DNA of 56,102 nucleotides from an uncultured Lachnospiraceae bacterium. GTDB taxonomy: Bacteria; Bacillota; Clostridia; Lachnospirales; Lachnospiraceae. Position numbers and translations under genes: made by a program. Shown here piece after piece: positions 43,024-52,092 of this stretch (its first letter is position 1; every line of letters starts with the position of its first letter). The stretch lies in NCBI GenBank assembly GCA_946549035.1, contig CAMNQH010000018.1, positions 1 to 56,102 on the forward strand. The letters run 5' to 3'. The notes below the pieces were generated by a model that worked only from the letters and a program-made list of their open reading frames with translations, searched no databases and had not been told where the DNA came from.

Positions 43024-44106
43024 TTGGCAGAAGAAGGATACAAAAGACGTTTTTTTGTGACAGTTCTACTTGTTTTGGCGCTGCTTTCTGTGTGCGGGTG
43101 TTCTCAGAGAAAGGAAAAGAATGCTCCTGATGAGGAAAAGGAGCAGCAGACTCCGGAGATTCAGGAGGATCAACAGTTATATATATTGCTTTACAGTAAT
43201 ACGGAAACGAATCGCGTGTTCTTGCAGGGGAGCCAGACCGGACGACAAGAAGAGTTTGAATATAACGGAGGAACTTATATTCGCGGCAGATATGATGAAA
43301 GCCTGACAATGGGAGAGCTTAAGGTAGGGGAGCTGTTAAAGCTTACGTATACAGATAAAAAAGTTCTTACGGAGATTCAGGTGGCGAAAGAGGCTTTTTT
43401 CTATGAAGGGATTACGGATTTCAGCATCCGGGAGGATGAAGCGGTTTTTTCTGTTAGAGACAAAAATTATTATTATGACGAGGAGCTGAAAATTTTTTCA
43501 GAGGATGGGATCATCTCCTTAAATGAATTGAGCAGTCTGGACACGGTCTGTTTAAGGGGGATGGAAAAACAAATTATGACGATAGTGGTGACCAGAGGAC
43601 ATGGTACGCTGGTATTTCGGAATACAGAGTTGTTTGAGGGCGGCATGGTAACGGTGGGAAATGTTGCGGCTCAGACAGTCAGCCGTGATATGACCATGGA
43701 AGTTCCGGAAGGAACCCATGTCCTGTCCGTCGCTCATGAAGGATATGGCGGCAGCAAAGAGATTACGGTGGAACGGTTCGGAGAAGTGCTGATAGATCTG
43801 GATACTATGAAAGGGGACGGGCCGCAGCACGGCAGAGTAAAGATTAATGTGACGCCGGAGAATGCGAAAGTTACCATTGATGGCGGTTTGGCGGATTGTT
43901 CCCAGGTGTTGGAGCTGGAATATGGCGCATATCGACTGAAAGCAGAGGCAGAAGGGTATGAGGACTGGAGCGGACAGTTGGTGATTAAGGGGCCTGACGC
44001 TGCTGTGGAAATTGAACTGGACAAGTTGTCGGATGAGGAGGACGAAGAAGATTCAAAAGAATCGTCGGATACGGAGAAAGAATCGAAAGAAGAGTCCAAG
44101 AAGTAG
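43024..44106 (+). CDS. PEGA-domain lipoprotein
   Basis: A 360-residue lipoprotein from TTG 43024 after GGAAGGTGATG. The signal peptide (RRFFVTVLLVLALLSVCGC) ends in VCGC. An acidic linker follows. After a beta-rich central part come two PEGA repeats: SRDMTMEVPEGTHVLSVAHEGYGGSKEITV and GRVKINVTPENAKVTIDGGLADCSQVLELEYGAYRLKAEAEGYEDWSG. PEGA domains are found in surface proteins and sensor proteins. The end is Ser/Glu/Lys rich. Function unknown. It precedes the phosphoglucomutase gene by 77 bases. Confidence 0.8.
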   Translation: MAEEGYKRRFFVTVLLVLALLSVCGCSQRKEKNAPDEEKEQQTPEIQEDQQLYILLYSNTETNRVFLQGSQTGRQEEFEYNGGTYIRGRYDESLTMGELKVGELLKLTYTDKKVLTEIQVAKEAFFYEGITDFSIREDEAVFSVRDKNYYYDEELKIFSEDGIISLNELSSLDTVCLRGMEKQIMTIVVTRGHGTLVFRNTELFEGGMVTVGNVAAQTVSRDMTMEVPEGTHVLSVAHEGYGGSKEITVERFGEVLIDLDTMKGDGPQHGRVKINVTPENAKVTIDGGLADCSQVLELEYGAYRLKAEAEGYEDWSGQLVIKGPDAAVEIELDKLSDEEDEEDSKESSDTEKESKEESKK

Positions 44107-44183
44107 TGTGTATGGGGGAAGCCCCTTACTGCAGTGGCGTGTTCCATTGCGATAAATAATCTATTGTTACAGGAGGAAAAAAT

Positions 44184-45917
44184 ATGGGTTATCGTGAAAT
44201 GTATCAGGAATGGCTGGACAATGCTTATTTTGATGAAGCAACGAAGGCAGAGCTTAAGGGAATCGCCGGGGATGAGAAAGAAATCGAAGAGCGCTTTTAT
44301 ACGGAGCTGGAGTTTGGCACTGCCGGGCTTAGAGGCATCATCGGGGCAGGCACCAACCGCATGAATATTTATACTGTTCGGAAAGCAACCCAGGGGCTGG
44401 CAAATTATATCAACGCTATCGGTAACCAGGAAAAAGGCGTTGCCATTGCGTATGATTCCAGAAGAATGTCGCCGGAGTTTGCCACAGAGGCGGCTCTTTG
44501 CTTGAATGCCAATGGCATTCCGGCATTTGTATTTGAATCCCTTCGTCCTACACCGGAGTTGTCCTATGCCGTCCGCAAACTGGGCTGTACGGCAGGTATT
44601 AATATTACGGCCAGCCATAATCCGCCGGAATATAACGGTTATAAGGTATACTGGGAAGACGGGGCTCAGATTACACCGCCTCATGACAGCGGTATTATGG
44701 GAGAAGTGAAAAAAGTTACCGATTATAATACGGTAAAAACCATGGATCTGGAGACGGCAAAGGCAAAGGGCCTTTACCATGTGATTGGAAGCGACGTGGA
44801 TGATGCTTATATCGCAGAATTGAAAAAGCTGGTGCTGCATCAAGATGCCATTGATGCTATGCAGGACCAAATTAAAATTGTATATACCCCTCTTCACGGA
44901 ACCGGAAATATTCCGGTGCGCCGGGTGCTGAAGGAATTAGGCTTTACCCATGTTCACGTAGTAAAAGAACAGGAGCTGCCGGACGGAGAATTCCCAACCG
45001 TAAGTTATCCCAATCCCGAGGCGGAGGAGGCTTTTACTTTAGGGCTTAAGCTGGCAAATGAGATAGATGCGGATTTGATTTTGGCTACAGATCCGGATGC
45101 GGACAGACTGGGCGTCTATGTAAAGGATGGACAGACCAAAGAATATCATACTTTAACCGGCAATATGTCCGGCTGCCTGATTGGAGAATACGTAATCAGC
45201 CAGAGGAAAGAACAAGAAGGCCTGCCGGAGGACGGGGCATTGGTGAAATCCATTGTTACAACGAACATGGCGGACGCCATTGCACGTCATTATAATATTG
45301 CATTGATGGAAGTTCTGACAGGATTTAAGTACATTGGACAGAAGATTTTGCAGTTTGAGACAGAAGGAAAAGGCAAGTATTTGTTTGGACTTGAAGAGAG
45401 CTACGGCTGCCTGCCAGGTACATATGCAAGAGATAAAGACGCAGTGGTAGCTTCCATGGTATTGTGTGAGGCAGCAGCTTACTATAAGACCAAAGGCAAG
45501 ACCTTATGGGACGCTATGATTGATATGTATGAAAAATATGGCTATTATAAGGAAGATGTAAAATCCATTACCTTAAAAGGAATCGAGGGCCTTGAAAAGA
45601 TACAGACGATTATGGAGACGCTGCGCAAGGAGCTGCCCAGGGAGATTGGCGCATATCCTGTAGTATCTATGCGGGATTATAAGAAAGATACCGTTACCAC
45701 GGTTGCAGACGGTTCTGTGAAATCTACCGGGCTGCCTTCTTCAAATGTATTGTATTATGATTTAACAGACGACGCATGGGTATGTGTAAGACCCTCCGGT
45801 ACAGAACCGAAGGTAAAACTTTACTATGGCGTAAAAGGAAGCTCTCTGGAAGATTCCAACCAGAAGTCTGAGGAATTGGGAAAAGCAGTGCTTGGGATGG
45901 TAGAGGATATGCTGTAA
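44184..45917 (+). CDS. phosphoglucomutase / phosphomannomutase
   Basis: A 577-residue alpha-D-phosphohexomutase. Motifs in order: FGTAGLRGIIGAGTNRMN, TASHNPPEYNGYKVYW (phospho-Ser loop), DPDADRLGVYV (metal loop), FGLEESYGC (sugar-binding), RPSGTEPKVKLYY (phosphate-binding). Length and EESYG match the PgcA type, which interconverts glucose-1-P and glucose-6-P. It may feed glycogen synthesis with glgB, though the two are 6 kb apart. AGGAGG precedes ATG 44184. Confidence 0.95.
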   Translation: MGYREMYQEWLDNAYFDEATKAELKGIAGDEKEIEERFYTELEFGTAGLRGIIGAGTNRMNIYTVRKATQGLANYINAIGNQEKGVAIAYDSRRMSPEFATEAALCLNANGIPAFVFESLRPTPELSYAVRKLGCTAGINITASHNPPEYNGYKVYWEDGAQITPPHDSGIMGEVKKVTDYNTVKTMDLETAKAKGLYHVIGSDVDDAYIAELKKLVLHQDAIDAMQDQIKIVYTPLHGTGNIPVRRVLKELGFTHVHVVKEQELPDGEFPTVSYPNPEAEEAFTLGLKLANEIDADLILATDPDADRLGVYVKDGQTKEYHTLTGNMSGCLIGEYVISQRKEQEGLPEDGALVKSIVTTNMADAIARHYNIALMEVLTGFKYIGQKILQFETEGKGKYLFGLEESYGCLPGTYARDKDAVVASMVLCEAAAYYKTKGKTLWDAMIDMYEKYGYYKEDVKSITLKGIEGLEKIQTIMETLRKELPREIGAYPVVSMRDYKKDTVTTVADGSVKSTGLPSSNVLYYDLTDDAWVCVRPSGTEPKVKLYYGVKGSSLEDSNQKSEELGKAVLGMVEDML

Positions 45918-45952
45918 ATAATAGAAATGGATCACAAACGATAAAACGATTG

Positions 45953-45982
45953 ACAGGGCTGCTTCGGCGGCCCTGTTTTTTT
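45953..45982 (+). terminator. terminator after the phosphoglucomutase gene
   Basis: ACAGGGC (45953-45959) and GCCCTGT (45970-45976) pair around a TTCGGC loop and are followed by seven T. The 350-base gap 45918-46267 holds this and the HU promoter. I see no gene there. Confidence 0.9.
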
Positions 45983-46168
45983 GAAAAACAATAAAAATAA
46001 TATAAAACAGTGATAACCAATACAGAAAATGGGAAGGATAAAGTACAGGAAGCGTTTGTTTTATGCGGGGATCCATATCAAAACTGGGCATCATTTGACA
46101 AAATATGCCTACAGAAAATGAACAGTAACCAAACAGTAATGAAAAATCCTTATAAAATGCGAATTTCC

Positions 46169-46197
46169 TTGACAAACCTAGGAAAAACAAGTATAAA
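46169..46197 (+). promoter_or_regulatory. promoter of the HU gene
   Basis: TTGACA (46169-46174), 17-bp spacer, TATAAA (46192-46197), 70 bases ahead of the HU start. Confidence 0.75.
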
Positions 46198-46267
46198 TAT
46201 GTTTGTAGCTAATCCAGAATAAAAATATAGAATAAAAAGAACAAGAATTTAGAGGAGGAATTTTTCC

Positions 46268-46543
46268 ATGAACAAAGCAGAATTAGTTGCAGCTATTGCG
46301 GACAAGGCAGAGTTATCCAGAAAAGATGCTGAGAAAGCATTGAAGGCATTCACAGACGTAGTTGCAGAAGAATTGAAGAAGGGAGAGAAGGTTCAGTTAG
46401 TAGGCTTTGGTACTTTTGAAGTATCTGAAAGAGCAGCCAGAACCGGAAGAAATCCCCAGAGCGGCGAGGAGATGGAGATTCCGGCATCTAAGGCTCCCAA
46501 GTTTAAAGCAGGAAAAGCACTGAAAGATCTGGTAAATGAGTAA
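46268..46543 (+). CDS. hup: HU-type DNA-binding protein
   Basis: A 91-residue histone-like protein. MNKAELVAAIADKAELSRKDAEKALKAFTDVV starts the dimer helices, and the signature GFGTFEVSERAARTGRNPQSGEEMEIPASKAPKFK forms the DNA-clasping arm with its RNPQ proline tip. GGAGGAA precedes ATG 46268. A strong terminator follows. It heads the conserved hup-rqcP-yabP cluster of Firmicutes. Confidence 0.97.
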   Translation: MNKAELVAAIADKAELSRKDAEKALKAFTDVVAEELKKGEKVQLVGFGTFEVSERAARTGRNPQSGEEMEIPASKAPKFKAGKALKDLVNE

Positions 46544-46556
46544 TGGTTGATTGAAG

Positions 46557-46585
46557 CAGAGGACTGTGTTTGGTCCTCTGTTTTT
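46557..46585 (+). terminator. terminator after the HU gene
   Basis: CAGAGGAC (46557-46564) and GTCCTCTG (46573-46580) make a perfect 8-bp stem, followed by TTTTT. Confidence 0.92.
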
Positions 46586-46630
46586 CTCTTATGGGAAGGC
46601 CCATGTTATGATGAAGGGTATGAGGAAAAT

Positions 46631-46870
46631 ATGAGATTAGACAAATTTTTGAAGGTATCCCGTTTGATTAAACGAAGAACGGTAGCTAACGAGGCTTGTG
46701 ACGCCGGGCGGGTGACTGTGAACGGAAAGCCGGCAAAAGCTTCCGTAAATGTAAAAGTAGGGGATATCATTGAGATTCTTTTTGGAACAAAAACCGTGAA
46801 GGTGGAAGTACTTGATATTCAAGATACCACAAAGAAGGAAGAAGCAAAAGAACTCTTCCGGTATTTATAA
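46631..46870 (+). CDS. rqcP: S4-domain RNA-binding protein RqcP
   Basis: A 79-residue protein from ATG 46631, after TGAGGAAAAT. MRLDKFLKVSRLIKRRTVANEACDAGRVTVNGKPAKAS is the S4 domain of the YabO/RqcP family. RqcP acts with RqcH on stalled 50S subunits in alanine-tail ribosome rescue. The upstream frame to 46547 overlaps the HU terminator and is not part of the gene. The order hup-rqcP-yabP is conserved in Bacilli and Clostridia. Confidence 0.93.
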   Translation: MRLDKFLKVSRLIKRRTVANEACDAGRVTVNGKPAKASVNVKVGDIIEILFGTKTVKVEVLDIQDTTKKEEAKELFRYL

Positions 46871-46999
46871 CTGTAGTCATAAAAGAAAATACCTCCTAAT
46901 ATACTTTAGAAAGGACGAACTATGGTCCGGGCATAGCCTGTTGACAAGCAGGGGGCTATGACAGCGGGTATGCACCAGAAAAGGAGCAGGAGGTGTTAT

Positions 47000-47284
47000 A
47001 TGGAAGAAAAGTCAGCCCAGAAAGTACATAAAGTAATGCTGTCCAACCGCAGAAGCGGCGTGTTGAACGGGGTGATTGACGTATTGTCTTTTGATGTAGG
47101 GGAGATATTACTTGAGACAGAGCAGGGGATGTTAATGATAAAAGGCAGTGATCTGCACGTGAACCGTTTAACCCTGGAAAAAGGGGAAATCGACATTGAG
47201 GGAAGAATCGACAGTTTGGCTTACTCTGATGCAGGAAGCGCTTCCAGGCAGGGAGAGTCCTTCCTGGGACGGTTGTTTAAATAA
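47000..47284 (+). CDS. yabP: sporulation protein YabP
   Basis: A 94-residue protein from ATG 47000; GGAGGTGT lies eight bases ahead. The segments KVMLSNRRSGVLNGVIDVLSFDVGEILLETEQGML and IKGSDLHVNRLTLEKGEIDIEG are those of the YabP family needed for spore cortex or coat formation. The stop overlaps the yabQ start by one base. Confidence 0.92.
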   Translation: MEEKSAQKVHKVMLSNRRSGVLNGVIDVLSFDVGEILLETEQGMLMIKGSDLHVNRLTLEKGEIDIEGRIDSLAYSDAGSASRQGESFLGRLFK

Positions 47285-47757
47285 TGACGGTAAGCGGAAC
47301 CATTTTAAAGGAAGCGGATATTCTGCTGAAATCCCTTGTAACCGGAGTGATTCTTATATTTGTATACGATTTGCTCAGGATCATACGCCGTTTGGTTCCC
47401 CACAGCACGGTTTGGATTGCGCTGGAGGACTTCCTGTTCTGGGCGGGAAGCGCTATCACTATATTTGCCATGCTGTACCGGGAGAACGACGGTTATCTCC
47501 GAGGATTTTCCATTGGCGGCGTAGTGGCGGGGATGCTGCTTTACTCTCTGCTTCTAAGCCGGTTTGTGGTAAAAGGAAGCGTCTTTGTTTTGGAGAAGGT
47601 GCTGTATGCTTTGCTTCGTCCTTTGGTCTGCATCGGACGTTTTCTCTGCCGTCCAATCAGGGCCTGTGGCGGTAAATCCAGAAAAGCCGGGCGAATTATG
47701 AAAAAAAGATTGAAAAAGTTTTTAAAAACAGTTAAAATTAGTTTGTGCAAATTGTAA
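47284..47757 (+). CDS. yabQ: spore cortex biosynthesis protein YabQ
   Basis: A 157-residue membrane protein with about four helices (LLKSLVTGVILIFVYDLLRIIRRLV, WAGSAITIFAMLYRENDGYLRGFSIGGVVAGMLLYSLLL), ending in a Lys/Arg-rich tail. The DLLR and ENDGYLRGF patterns are typical of YabQ. It acts in the outer forespore membrane during cortex synthesis. Coupled to yabP by stop-start overlap. Confidence 0.9.
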   Translation: MTVSGTILKEADILLKSLVTGVILIFVYDLLRIIRRLVPHSTVWIALEDFLFWAGSAITIFAMLYRENDGYLRGFSIGGVVAGMLLYSLLLSRFVVKGSVFVLEKVLYALLRPLVCIGRFLCRPIRACGGKSRKAGRIMKKRLKKFLKTVKISLCKL

Positions 47758-47795
47758 CAGCAGGAAAGCCTGTGCAGAAGAAAGGTTGCGGTTAG

Positions 47796-48158
47796 ATGAA
47801 TGAACAAAAAAGGCAGCAAGCCAGGCGAGCCAGGGCGGCCAGAGCCGGAAGACGAAAGCAGATGGGCCGTTACAGGCAGAATAAGACGGGTGTGCTATGC
47901 ATTTCCTGTATTGTGTTCCTGCTTTTGGCCGGAATGTCTACCCAGATTTTCAGGCTGTACCAGAAGAACGAGGCCCTAAAGGAAAAAGAGAGCCAACTGG
48001 TTAGTCAGCTGGAAAGTGAGCAGGAACGGCAGGAAGAGATTCAATCATACGAAAGCTATGTGACAACGCCGGAGTACATAGAGCGGATTGCCAAGACGAA
48101 GCTTGGACTGGTATATCCCGGTGAAATCATATTTAAAGAACAGACGAAAGAACCTTAA
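47796..48158 (+). CDS. divIC: septum formation initiator DivIC/FtsB family
   Basis: A 120-residue bitopic membrane protein. A very basic N-terminus (RQQARRARAARAGRRKQ) is followed by one helix (VLCISCIVFLLLAGMST). Then a coiled coil (LYQKNEALKEKESQLVSQLESEQERQEE) and the TPEYIERIAKTKLGLVYPGEIIF end typical of FtsB/DivIC. It stabilises the FtsL-FtsQ complex at the division septum. Confidence 0.93.
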   Translation: MNEQKRQQARRARAARAGRRKQMGRYRQNKTGVLCISCIVFLLLAGMSTQIFRLYQKNEALKEKESQLVSQLESEQERQEEIQSYESYVTTPEYIERIAKTKLGLVYPGEIIFKEQTKEP

Positions 48159-48169
48159 TATCTTAAAAT

Positions 48170-48219
48170 GGGTGAGCTCCTTGGATTCGATTCGAAGGGG
48201 ACTTCACCCGTTCTTTTTT
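48170..48219 (+). terminator. terminator after divIC
   Basis: GGGTGA (48170-48175) and TCACCC (48204-48209), with further inner pairing, followed by TTCTTTTTT. Confidence 0.85.
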
Positions 48220-48251
48220 GTCTAAAACTTTTTGAAAACCTGTCCCCGGTT

Positions 48252-48283
48252 TGACAAACATTTCAATCAAAACTTTTTATAAT
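48252..48283 (+). promoter_or_regulatory. spoIIE promoter, 21-bp spacing with Spo0A-type box
   Basis: TTGACA (48251-48256) and TATAAT (48278-48283) are perfect but 21 bp apart. TGACAAA at 48252-48258 is one base from the Spo0A box TGNCGAA and overlaps the -35. TGTCTAA at 48219-48225 is another near match, 33 bases upstream. B. subtilis spoIIE and spoIIG promoters also have such over-long spacing and need Spo0A~P. Confidence 0.72.
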
Positions 48284-48330
48284 AGCCTCTGCTAAGCCGG
48301 TATAGAGCCGGCGGGATGGAGGTAAGTAGA

Positions 48331-50178
48331 ATGAACAAACAAAAATTGAAACAGGTTTTTCTCTATGCGTTGGTATTGGGAGTATCCAAGATTCCCATAG
48401 CGGGATGCTATCCCCTGATTCCGGGTATGTTTGGCGCGCTTTTGCTGGAAGAGGTAAATCGGACGCTGTTATTGATTTTTACTCTTTTTGGCATGGCGCT
48501 GTTTCTTCCGGTACAAGCTATGGCAAAATACGGAATGATTGTCCTTGTGGCGGCAGTATCTGTAAAACTGGTGGAGTGGGCGAACAAAAGCTGCCGCACC
48601 TGGGTGGGGGCGTCCATCTGCGCGGTATCTTCCATGATACTTACCGTATCCGGGGAAGTGATGCAGATTCGGAATCGAAACAGCATTTGGATGGGGATTT
48701 TAGAAAGCGTATTTGTATTTTCCTTTGTACTGGTGGCTGCTCCTGTGCTGAACGCTTTTCTGGAAGGAAAGGGGATTGCCGGCCGGGGCAAGAGAAAGCT
48801 GGTGAAGGCTCCGGAGAACGGAGAACGACTCCAGTCTTATGCGGAGTCTTTTGACGGGCTGTCAAAGATGTTTTCTCAGATGAGCCGGCAAAAGGAAGGG
48901 TTTGAGGCAGAAGAGGTGGGAAAAATGCAGCAGGAGATTACGGGAAAGGTGTGTATATCCTGTAACCAGTGCGCTTTGTGCTGGGAGCAGGAAAACAGCC
49001 CTATGTTCCAGGTATTTTACCGATTGCTTCATTCCATTGAAAAGCTGGGGACGCCGGATGTGGAGGTAAATCAGGAGCTGTCTGAATACTGCCCCTATGC
49101 CCAGGCAGTTGTGGAGGAGGCGGTAGGGGTATTTGAAAAGGCCAGGCTGAACCTGGCCTGGTATAACCGGCTTTTAGAAAACCGGGAGGTGATCGCCCAA
49201 CAGTTGGACGCTATGGCGTATATTATGAAGGATTGTGCAAAGGAGTATACGGACGTCAGCAAGGAGGAAGGGAAACTGCTGGCAACTGTTAAGTATCGGG
49301 TGAAAGAGCGGGGCGGTATGGTTCACGACGCCCATCTGTATGAAAAAACCAACGGCCGCTTCTCTCTGCAACTTCGCATTTCTTCTAAATGGGGAAATTG
49401 CATTGCCGTAAAGGATATTGGAAAAGCAGTTTCCGCCGGTATGCACCGAAGTATGATTCCGGCCAGGAACAGCAAGACCTTGATTGGAAAGGAAGAGTCG
49501 ATATTGACCTTTGAGGAGGAACCAAAATATAAGACGCTTCACGGAGTGGCTCGTTTGGCCAAAGATGGGGCGCAAATTTCGGGGGATAATTTTTCTTTTC
49601 TGGATTTGGAGGGTGGGCAGAGTGTATTGACCCTTTCAGACGGAATGGGATCCGGAATCCGGGCTTGTAAGGAAAGCGAAATGGTGATAGAGTTAATAGA
49701 GAAGTTTTTGGAAACTGGATTTCAAAAGGAGACGGCCATCCGTATGATGAATTCCGCTATGGTGATGCACGGGGAAGACGGGATGTATTCTACGGTGGAT
49801 ATGGCGGCGATTGATCTTTATTCCGGAGCGTGTGAGTTTTTTAAAATCGGCGCCATGACTACGTTTATCAAGCGGGGGGAAGAGATAGAGACCGTTTCCT
49901 CGGCCAGTCTTCCGGCCGGAGTTTTTTCCCAGGTAGAGATTGAAAAAAGCCGGCGGCAGTTGGGGGACGGAGATTTTGTGATATTAGTTTCGGATGGAGT
50001 GATGGATTATCTCCATGTGCCGGATCCGGAGGAAACCATAAAAGAAATATTAGAAACCATACAGATTAATAATCCCGGCCATCTGGCGAAGCATGTCTTA
50101 GAGAGGATTCTGCTGTTTACCGGAGGGAAGGCTCCCGATGATATGACGGTGCTTGCGGCGGGGATTTGGGAGAGATAA
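48331..50178 (+). CDS. spoIIE: stage II sporulation protein E (short form)
   Basis: A 615-residue protein from ATG 48331; GGAGG is nine bases before, and the ATG at 48316 overlaps it. About five membrane helices span residues 10-150. A middle domain has the Cys motif CISCNQCALCWE. The C-terminal PP2C phosphatase (about 395-612) has LSDGMGSGIRA, GAMTTFIKRGEE and VSDGVMDYL. SpoIIE dephosphorylates SpoIIAA to activate sigma-F in the forespore and localises to the polar septum. B. subtilis SpoIIE is 827 residues with ten helices, so the membrane part here is reduced. Confidence 0.93.
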   Translation: MNKQKLKQVFLYALVLGVSKIPIAGCYPLIPGMFGALLLEEVNRTLLLIFTLFGMALFLPVQAMAKYGMIVLVAAVSVKLVEWANKSCRTWVGASICAVSSMILTVSGEVMQIRNRNSIWMGILESVFVFSFVLVAAPVLNAFLEGKGIAGRGKRKLVKAPENGERLQSYAESFDGLSKMFSQMSRQKEGFEAEEVGKMQQEITGKVCISCNQCALCWEQENSPMFQVFYRLLHSIEKLGTPDVEVNQELSEYCPYAQAVVEEAVGVFEKARLNLAWYNRLLENREVIAQQLDAMAYIMKDCAKEYTDVSKEEGKLLATVKYRVKERGGMVHDAHLYEKTNGRFSLQLRISSKWGNCIAVKDIGKAVSAGMHRSMIPARNSKTLIGKEESILTFEEEPKYKTLHGVARLAKDGAQISGDNFSFLDLEGGQSVLTLSDGMGSGIRACKESEMVIELIEKFLETGFQKETAIRMMNSAMVMHGEDGMYSTVDMAAIDLYSGACEFFKIGAMTTFIKRGEEIETVSSASLPAGVFSQVEIEKSRRQLGDGDFVILVSDGVMDYLHVPDPEETIKEILETIQINNPGHLAKHVLERILLFTGGKAPDDMTVLAAGIWER

Positions 50179-50179
50179 A

Positions 50180-51562
50180 ATGATACGAAAGGTGTTATCT
50201 TTTGTGAGCCAGCATCATATGATAGAGCGGGGCAGCCATATTCTGGTTGGAGTATCCGGGGGCGCGGATTCTGTCTGCCTGCTTCTGATCTTAAAGGAGC
50301 TGACGCCTTATTATGACGCGTCCCTGACAGCCGTGCATGTGGAGCATGGCATACGGGGAGAAGAGAGCCAAAAGGATGCAAGGTTTGTGCAGCAGCTTTG
50401 TGAAAAGCATAAAATCCCCTGCAGGGTTTATTCTTGTGATGCGCCTGCTTATGCAAAAGCTCATGGCATGACCTTGGAGGAAGGGGCCAGGGAATTGCGG
50501 TATGGTTTTTTTGCCCAGGCAGCAAGGGAAACAAAGGCAGACCGAATTGCCGTTGCCCATAACCAAAATGACTGTGCCGAGACGCTTTTATTTCATTTGG
50601 CCAGAGGGAGCGGACTGCGGGGGATGTGCGGGATTGTGCCGGTGAGAGAAACGATTATCCGTCCGCTTCTTTCTGTAAGCCGGGGAGAAATCGAATCATA
50701 TCTGGAAAAGATTGGCCAGTCCTATCGGATAGATGCTACAAATCTGGAAACAGAATACAGCCGGAATAAAATCCGTCATCAGGTGCTGCCCCAGCTTTTG
50801 GAGATTAATTCCGGCGCCGTAGCACATTTGTACCAGAGCACGGAGCTTATATCTGAGGCTCTTCTGCTGGTGGAGCAGCAGGCCAAGGAGGCGCAAAAGA
50901 AATGTATATCCAAGGATGTCCTCACAGATTCCATAAAAGAATATCCGCCTCTGATACAGAAAACGGCAACGCTGCATTTTTTGGGCGCCCAGGCTGGAAG
51001 CCGTAAGGATATTGCCGGCATTCACGTAAGGCAGGTACTTTCCTTGTTTGAAAAGCAGACGGGAAAGCGGATAGGGCTGCCATATGGCCTACAGGCCTGC
51101 CGTGTCTATGAGGGGATAAAAATAGAGCGCAAAAATGAGAAGGAGCAGGAGCAGGAAGCGGCCTGTGTGAAATTGGAGCCTGGGACAGATTTTTCTTCAG
51201 AAAGATATGGGGTTGTTGTTTCCAGCCGCCTGTTGGAGGGGCCGTTGGAATTTCATGAAATTCCCAAAAAAAAGTATACGAAATGGTTCGATTATGATAA
51301 AATAAAAAATACGTTGTTATTACGGAACCGATATCCGGGGGACTATTTTGTGATGGATGCATCCGGCAGGCGTCAGAAATTGAAAAAGTATCTGATTAAT
51401 GAGAAGGTTCCCAAGGAACGGCGGGACTCTGTATTGCTTCTGGCAGAAGGCAGCCATATTATATGGGCAATCGGATACCGCATCAGCGAGGTGTATAAAG
51501 TTACGGAAGATACCCAACGGATTTTAGAAGTACAAGTCAATGGAGGAAGCATATATGAGTGA
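50180..51562 (+). CDS. tilS: tRNA(Ile)-lysidine synthetase
   Basis: About 460 residues from ATG 50180, one base after the spoIIE stop. The PP-loop ATP site is VGVSGGADSVCLLL. AVHVEHGIRGEESQKDARF and VAHNQNDCAETLLFHLARGSGLRG are the N-domain motifs. A C-terminal TilS domain near residues 385-455 (LLRNRYPGDYFV, KVPKERRDSVLLL) is present. TilS converts the wobble C of tRNA-Ile(CAU) to lysidine. Its 3' end overlaps hpt by eight bases. Confidence 0.95.
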   Translation: MIRKVLSFVSQHHMIERGSHILVGVSGGADSVCLLLILKELTPYYDASLTAVHVEHGIRGEESQKDARFVQQLCEKHKIPCRVYSCDAPAYAKAHGMTLEEGARELRYGFFAQAARETKADRIAVAHNQNDCAETLLFHLARGSGLRGMCGIVPVRETIIRPLLSVSRGEIESYLEKIGQSYRIDATNLETEYSRNKIRHQVLPQLLEINSGAVAHLYQSTELISEALLLVEQQAKEAQKKCISKDVLTDSIKEYPPLIQKTATLHFLGAQAGSRKDIAGIHVRQVLSLFEKQTGKRIGLPYGLQACRVYEGIKIERKNEKEQEQEAACVKLEPGTDFSSERYGVVVSSRLLEGPLEFHEIPKKKYTKWFDYDKIKNTLLLRNRYPGDYFVMDASGRRQKLKKYLINEKVPKERRDSVLLLAEGSHIIWAIGYRISEVYKVTEDTQRILEVQVNGGSIYE

Positions 51563-52079
51563 GACGGTACGTGTGTTATTGAGTGAAGAAGAAGTGGATA
51601 ACAGAATTCAGGAGCTAGGGGGTATGATCAGCCGGGATTATGATGGAAAACAGGTACATCTGATTTGTGTGCTGAAGGGCGGCGTTTTTTTTACCTGTGA
51701 GCTGGCGAAACGGATTACGGTTCCGGTATCATTGGATTTTATGTCGGTTTCCAGTTATGGGGATGATACCAAGTCCAGCGGCGTAGTAAAGATTGTCAAG
51801 GATTTAGACGAGAGCATCGAAAATAAGGACGTTATTGTCGTTGAAGATATTGTGGATTCCGGCCGGACTCTTAGTTACCTGCTGGAAAATTTAAGAAGCA
51901 GGAAGCCTAAGAGCTTGCGGCTGTGCACTCTGCTGGATAAACCTGAGCGCCGGGTGAAAGAGGTGGATGTGACTTATACGGGCTTTCAAATCCCGGATGA
52001 GTTTGTGGTAGGTTATGGCCTGGATTATGCGCAGCGGTACAGGAATCTGCCTTATATTGGAATTGTAGAACTGGATTGA
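51555..52079 (+). CDS. hpt: hypoxanthine phosphoribosyltransferase
   Basis: About 174 residues from ATG 51555, served by GGAGGAAGC inside the tilS end. VIVVEDIVDSGRTLSYLLENL is the PRPP-binding loop. LICVLKGGVFFTCELAKRI and SYGDDTKSSGVVKI are other typical segments, and a late GYGLDYAQRYRNLPYIGIV closes the fold. It salvages hypoxanthine and guanine. tilS-hpt-ftsH is a conserved Firmicute order. Confidence 0.95.
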   Translation: MSETVRVLLSEEEVDNRIQELGGMISRDYDGKQVHLICVLKGGVFFTCELAKRITVPVSLDFMSVSSYGDDTKSSGVVKIVKDLDESIENKDVIVVEDIVDSGRTLSYLLENLRSRKPKSLRLCTLLDKPERRVKEVDVTYTGFQIPDEFVVGYGLDYAQRYRNLPYIGIVELD

Positions 52080-52092
52080 AGGAGGTTTTAAA

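Noticed and set aside
43734-44897. 387-codon minus-strand frame
   Set aside because: It runs opposite the PEGA lipoprotein and phosphoglucomutase genes and contains no recognisable domain. It is a shadow of two well-supported genes.
46010-46222. 70-codon + frame before the HU gene
   Set aside because: It covers the HU promoter and has no ribosome site or protein-like composition.
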